Source: an uncultured Ruminococcus sp. (lineage in GTDB: Bacteria > Bacillota > Clostridia > Oscillospirales > Ruminococcaceae). From it: 9,010 nt of DNA. The DNA lies in the NCBI GenBank assembly GCA_947175975.1, contig CAMWOX010000060.1:1-9010 (forward strand), read 5' to 3'. This document shows, in pieces, positions 6,802 through 9,010 of the stretch (its first letter is position 1; the number at the start of each line of letters is the position of its first letter). The translations under genes and the position numbers were made by a program. The notes under the pieces are model-generated. The model was not told where the DNA came from, did no database searches, and saw only the letters and a program-made list of their open reading frames with translations.

Positions 6802-6841
6802 TTTATCAGAAAAAATTATCTTGATAAAGGAGTCGTTATCA
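6802..6841 (+). promoter_or_regulatory. Ribosome binding site of the methyltransferase gene inside alternative hairpins
   Basis: The Shine-Dalgarno AAAGGAG (6826-6832) lies eight bases before the ATG. TGATAA (6822-6827) can pair with TTATCA (6836-6841), putting AGGAG in the loop and the A of the start codon in the stem. TGATAAA (6822-6828) can instead pair with the upstream TTTATCA (6802-6808). The two hairpins exclude each other. All stems are A/U-rich and weak, so control of translation is only a possibility; the ribosome binding site itself is sure. Confidence 0.5.
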
Positions 6842-7605
6842 TGAATCAGGAAAAATTAAAAGCATCTTGGTACGCAGAAGAACAACAAGCACAGATAAAG
6901 GGATGGGATTTCAGTTATCTGGAACATAGATTTGATTCCGGAGAGAATCACTTGCCTTGGGATTTCCGTCAGGTGATCCTGCAATATGTCAAACCGGCAG
7001 ACAGGATTCTGGATATTGACACTGGTGGCGGAGAATTTCTGCTCTCATTAGGTCATGCACATGCTTTAACAAGTGCAACAGAGGGGTATGCGCCAAATGT
7101 TGCACTTTGCAGAGAAAAATTTGACAGGCTTGGCATTGATTTTCATCCGATGACGGATGCAAGGAAAATGCCTTTTGCAGACCAGCAGTTTGATGTGATT
7201 CTCAATCGCCATGGCAGATATGATGCCAATGAGATATTTCGTGTGCTGAAACCTGGCGGTTTTTTTCTCACACAACAGGTCGAGGAATGGAATGACTGGG
7301 AACTGGTAAAAAAAGTATTGCCAGATGCACCAAGACAATTCAAAGGGCATTGTCTTGCCAGTCAGCTGAAATTGTTTCAGGATGCTGATTTTGAGATTCT
7401 GGAACAGGGTGAGGCATATTGCCCGATTCGATTCTATGATACAGGTGCATTTGTTTGGTTTGCAAAAGTAATTGAATGGGAATTTGTTGGTTTTTCTGTT
7501 GACAATTGTTTTGAAAATCTGCTTGCTGTTGAGCAGGAAATACAGAACAAAGGCTTTATTAGTGGCAGGATTCATCGGTTCTATCTGGTGGCCAAAAAGA
7601 AATAA
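6841..7605 (+). CDS. Class I SAM-dependent methyltransferase
   Basis: This 254-residue soluble protein has a Rossmann-fold methyltransferase core. Motif I is LDIDTGGGEFL (58-68), the end of strand two gives ATEGY (79-83) with an acidic residue for the SAM ribose, and DARKMPFADQQFDVI (106-120) covers the adenine-binding region and motif II. EIFRVLKPGGFFLTQQV (131-147) is motif III. The N-terminal WDFSYLEHRF and the C-terminal IRFYDTGAFVWFAKVIEWE place it in a Firmicutes group of unknown substrate; I do not recognise a small-molecule, rRNA or protein target. The frame is open from 6781, but the ATG at 6841 has AAAGGAG at eight bases, and the earlier residues look untranslated. It lies between tsaB and rpiB and is preceded by a leader-like gap, so regulation separate from tsaB is possible. 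Confidence 0.9.
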   Translation: MNQEKLKASWYAEEQQAQIKGWDFSYLEHRFDSGENHLPWDFRQVILQYVKPADRILDIDTGGGEFLLSLGHAHALTSATEGYAPNVALCREKFDRLGIDFHPMTDARKMPFADQQFDVILNRHGRYDANEIFRVLKPGGFFLTQQVEEWNDWELVKKVLPDAPRQFKGHCLASQLKLFQDADFEILEQGEAYCPIRFYDTGAFVWFAKVIEWEFVGFSVDNCFENLLAVEQEIQNKGFISGRIHRFYLVAKKK

Positions 7606-7627
7606 AAGAAAGTTTGGTGAATTTATC

Positions 7628-8059
7628 ATGATTGCAATTGGTTGTGACCATGCGGCAGTAAATCTGAAACAGGCAGTCATGCAGTATTTAGAAGAAAGAA
7701 AGATACAATATATCCAGTTTGGATCATCCGGTGAACCTTGTGATTATCCGGATGTTGCACAGCAAGTTGCTGAAACGGTCGTTTCTGGTAAAGCCGAAAA
7801 AGGAATTTTATTATGCGGAACTGGTGTCGGTATGAGCATTGCGGCAAACAAGGTCAAGGGCATTCGTGCAGCTGTGTGTAATGACTGTTTCTCAACGAGA
7901 TATACCAGAAAGCATAATGATGCAAATATTTTATGCATGGGCGAACGTGTCATTGGCACAGGACTTGCATTGGAACTGGTTGAAATTTTTCTGGAAACAG
8001 AATTTGAAGGCGGTCGGCATCAGCGACGTGTTGATAAGATTACAAAGTTAGAAAATTAA
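7628..8059 (+). CDS. rpiB: Ribose-5-phosphate isomerase B
   Basis: RpiB interconverts ribose-5-phosphate and ribulose-5-phosphate, supplying ribose-5-phosphate for PRPP and nucleotides. Residues that define the RpiB/LacA/LacB family are intact: GCDHAA (Asp6, His7), DYPD (39-42), the active-site stretch CGTGVGMSIAANK with catalytic Cys63, KHNDAN (His96, Asn97) and EGGRHQRRV (Arg130, His131, Arg134). The frame is open from 7472 inside the methyltransferase gene, but family length (143 residues here) and the MIAIGCDHA start point to the ATG at 7628, with a modest GGTGA at seven bases. It starts 22 bases after the methyltransferase stop and ends 15 bases before upp, so the two isomerase/transferase genes are probably co-transcribed. 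Galactose-6-phosphate isomerase (LacA/LacB) is unlikely because no lac genes are near. Confidence 0.96.
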   Translation: MIAIGCDHAAVNLKQAVMQYLEERKIQYIQFGSSGEPCDYPDVAQQVAETVVSGKAEKGILLCGTGVGMSIAANKVKGIRAAVCNDCFSTRYTRKHNDANILCMGERVIGTGLALELVEIFLETEFEGGRHQRRVDKITKLEN

Positions 8060-8074
8060 CAGGAGGGTATTGTT

Positions 8075-8704
8075 ATGGCAAAATTGAATATTATTGACCA
8101 TCCATTAATTCAGCATAAGATTTCTCTTATGCGTGATAAGAATACAGGCACAAAAGAATTTCGGGAACTCGTGAATGAGACGGCAATGCTGATCTGTTAC
8201 GAGGCAACAAGAGATCTGCCGCTGAAAGAAATTGAGATGGAAACACCTTTGTGTATGGCAAGAACAAAGATTGTTTCCGGCAGAAAGCTTGCAATCGTGC
8301 CGATTCTCCGGGCAGGTCTGGGCATGGTAGATGGTGTGACTTCTCTTGTTCCTGCGGCGAAAATCGGACATATTGGTATGTTCCGTGATCCGGAGACACA
8401 TAAGCCGGTGAAGTATTATGCCAAACTGCCGGACGACATTGCGGAACGTGATGTCATTGTGGTAGATCCCATGCTGGCAACCGGTGCGACAGCTTGTGAT
8501 GCGATTGCCGAGCTGAAAAAAGCAGGCGTGAAGAATATCAAGTTCATGTGTATTATCTGTTCTCCGGAGGGTGCGTCTTATATGATTCGGAAACACCCGG
8601 ATGTCAATATTTACTGTGGTGTCATGGATCTGGGCTTGAATGATGATAAATTTATCATTCCGGGACTGGGTGATGCCGGCGACAGAATTTTCGGCACAAG
8701 ATAA
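8075..8704 (+). CDS. upp: Uracil phosphoribosyltransferase
   Basis: Upp converts uracil and PRPP to UMP in pyrimidine salvage. The 209-residue length is standard. PILRAGLGM (76-84), the PRPP-binding motif [12 protein letters not shown] (129-140), SPEG (163-166) and the uracil-binding C-terminus [12 protein letters not shown] (197-208) are intact. The stretch [16 protein letters not shown] (181-196) is a variant of the more usual form AAIDEKLNDHGYIVP, and does not touch the catalytic motifs. AGGAGG (8061-8066) lies eight bases before the ATG. Coupling with rpiB is sensible, since the isomerase feeds ribose-5-phosphate toward PRPP; rpiB next to upp is also common in Firmicutes, often with glyA, which is missing here. 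No PyrR-type leader or terminator is seen between the two. Confidence 0.98.
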   Translation: MAKLNIIDHPLIQHKISLMRDKNTGTKEFRELVNETAMLICYEATRDLPLKEIEMETPLCMARTKIVSGRKLAIVPILRAGLGMVDGVTSLVPAAKIGHIGMFRDPETHKPVKYYAKLPDDIAERDVIVVDPMLATGATACDAIAELKKAGVKNIKFMCIICSPEGASYMIRKHPDVNIYCGVMDLGLNDDKFIIPGLGDAGDRIFGTR

Positions 8705-8712
8705 TAAAATAC

Positions 8713-8982
8713 ATGATAAAATTACAATTTTTTGATTGGGACAATTCTTATTTAGATGTTGAAGATGAATTGAATATTAATAGTGATATAGCTGATTTTT
8801 TAGTAGAACATGTGCCGGATATTCAGTTGGAAGCAACAGATAATCAATTTGATTTGGATAATAACTGGATTTTTTGGCTCAGTTCCATAAATGAAGAAAA
8901 AGCGATTAAGGTTATTTATGATATTTTAGTTTCTATGATAAAGTCTGACAGTCGTATGCATTTTTCTATTAATCTTGAATAA
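8713..8982 (+). CDS. Acidic hypothetical protein of 89 residues
   Basis: I do not recognise this protein. The 89 residues contain 19 Asp/Glu against five Lys/Arg, and many aromatic residues (FFDWD near the start, NNWIFWL at 50-56). There is no signal peptide, membrane segment or obvious metal motif. Predicted pattern suggests two helices (about 24-33 and 61-78) with a strand-rich remainder. The ATG lies eight bases after the upp stop and has no Shine-Dalgarno; the DNA before it is AATAAAATAC. Base use is visibly more AT-rich than in upp. Small acidic, AT-rich proteins of this look include immunity proteins of toxin systems, but no toxin gene is in view, so that is only a suggestion. Coding status rests on the open frame and its protein-like composition; the next gene lies outside the window. 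Confidence 0.6.
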   Translation: MIKLQFFDWDNSYLDVEDELNINSDIADFLVEHVPDIQLEATDNQFDLDNNWIFWLSSINEEKAIKVIYDILVSMIKSDSRMHFSINLE

Positions 8983-9010
8983 AAAGAAAATTTTAAAGAT
9001 TTTGTTAGCC

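Noticed and set aside
6781..6840. Longer upstream start for the methyltransferase
   Set aside because: AAAGGAG stands correctly before the ATG at 6841, whereas 6781 has none, and the 20 extra residues do not resemble the family's N-terminus.
7472..7627. Longer upstream start for rpiB within the methyltransferase gene
   Set aside because: RpiB proteins begin at MIAIGCDHA, and the upstream part only mirrors another frame of the methyltransferase gene.
7066..7680. 204-codon minus-strand ORF antisense to the methyltransferase and rpiB start
   Set aside because: Both opposing genes are unmistakable; the antisense product is rich in Cys, Phe, Lys and Asn without motifs and has no supported start.
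8983..9010. AT-rich end after the 89-residue gene as a terminator
   Set aside because: AAAATTTT and nearby T-runs give no GC-containing stem, so an intrinsic terminator is not supported in the visible part.

Overview
The window looks like a chromosomal housekeeping segment of a low-to-moderate GC, Gram-positive-type anaerobe of class Clostridia, most like a Ruminococcaceae/Oscillospirales gut bacterium. The reasons are a standalone formate-tetrahydrofolate ligase, strong AGGAGG-type ribosome binding sites with some TTG starts, a CwlD-like amidase, a C39-like lipoprotein with a Thr-rich linker, and the rpiB-upp pair. The taxonomic call is inference from gene content and style. I see no IS element, phage gene, CRISPR array, rRNA or tRNA gene.

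Left arm (1-2801, minus strand). Read in the direction of transcription, this holds a calcineurin-like metallophosphoesterase, a membrane-anchored CwlD-type N-acetylmuramoyl-L-alanine amidase, a C39-like cysteine peptidase lipoprotein, and the first 104 codons of radA, which runs off the left edge. The amidase, lipoprotein and radA genes are closely spaced and may be one transcript. The phosphoesterase has its own extended -10 promoter, and a second -10-like site, plus a sporulation-sigma-like site, precedes the amidase.

Divergent intergenic region (2802-3037). It carries a near-consensus sigma-A promoter for pspA on the plus strand, an oppositely directed promoter for the phosphoesterase, and an inverted repeat overlapping the latter's -35.

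Right arm (3038-8982, plus strand). A PspA/IM30 envelope-stress protein ends in a hairpin terminator-like structure. It is followed by fhs (one-carbon metabolism), tsaE (overlapping fhs by one base) and tsaB (overlapping tsaE by 20 bases, TTG start); the last two belong to tRNA t6A synthesis. After a 148-base leader-like gap with several helices comes a class I SAM-dependent methyltransferase, then rpiB (pentose phosphate pathway) and upp (uracil salvage, PRPP-dependent). An AT-rich, very acidic 89-residue protein of unknown function follows upp.

The most interesting parts are the gap before the methyltransferase (a possible multi-helix RNA, then alternative A/U hairpins around the Shine-Dalgarno), the unexplained acidic ORF after upp, and the methyltransferase lying where rimI often follows tsaB. 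Nothing here clearly shows a new defence or mobile system.
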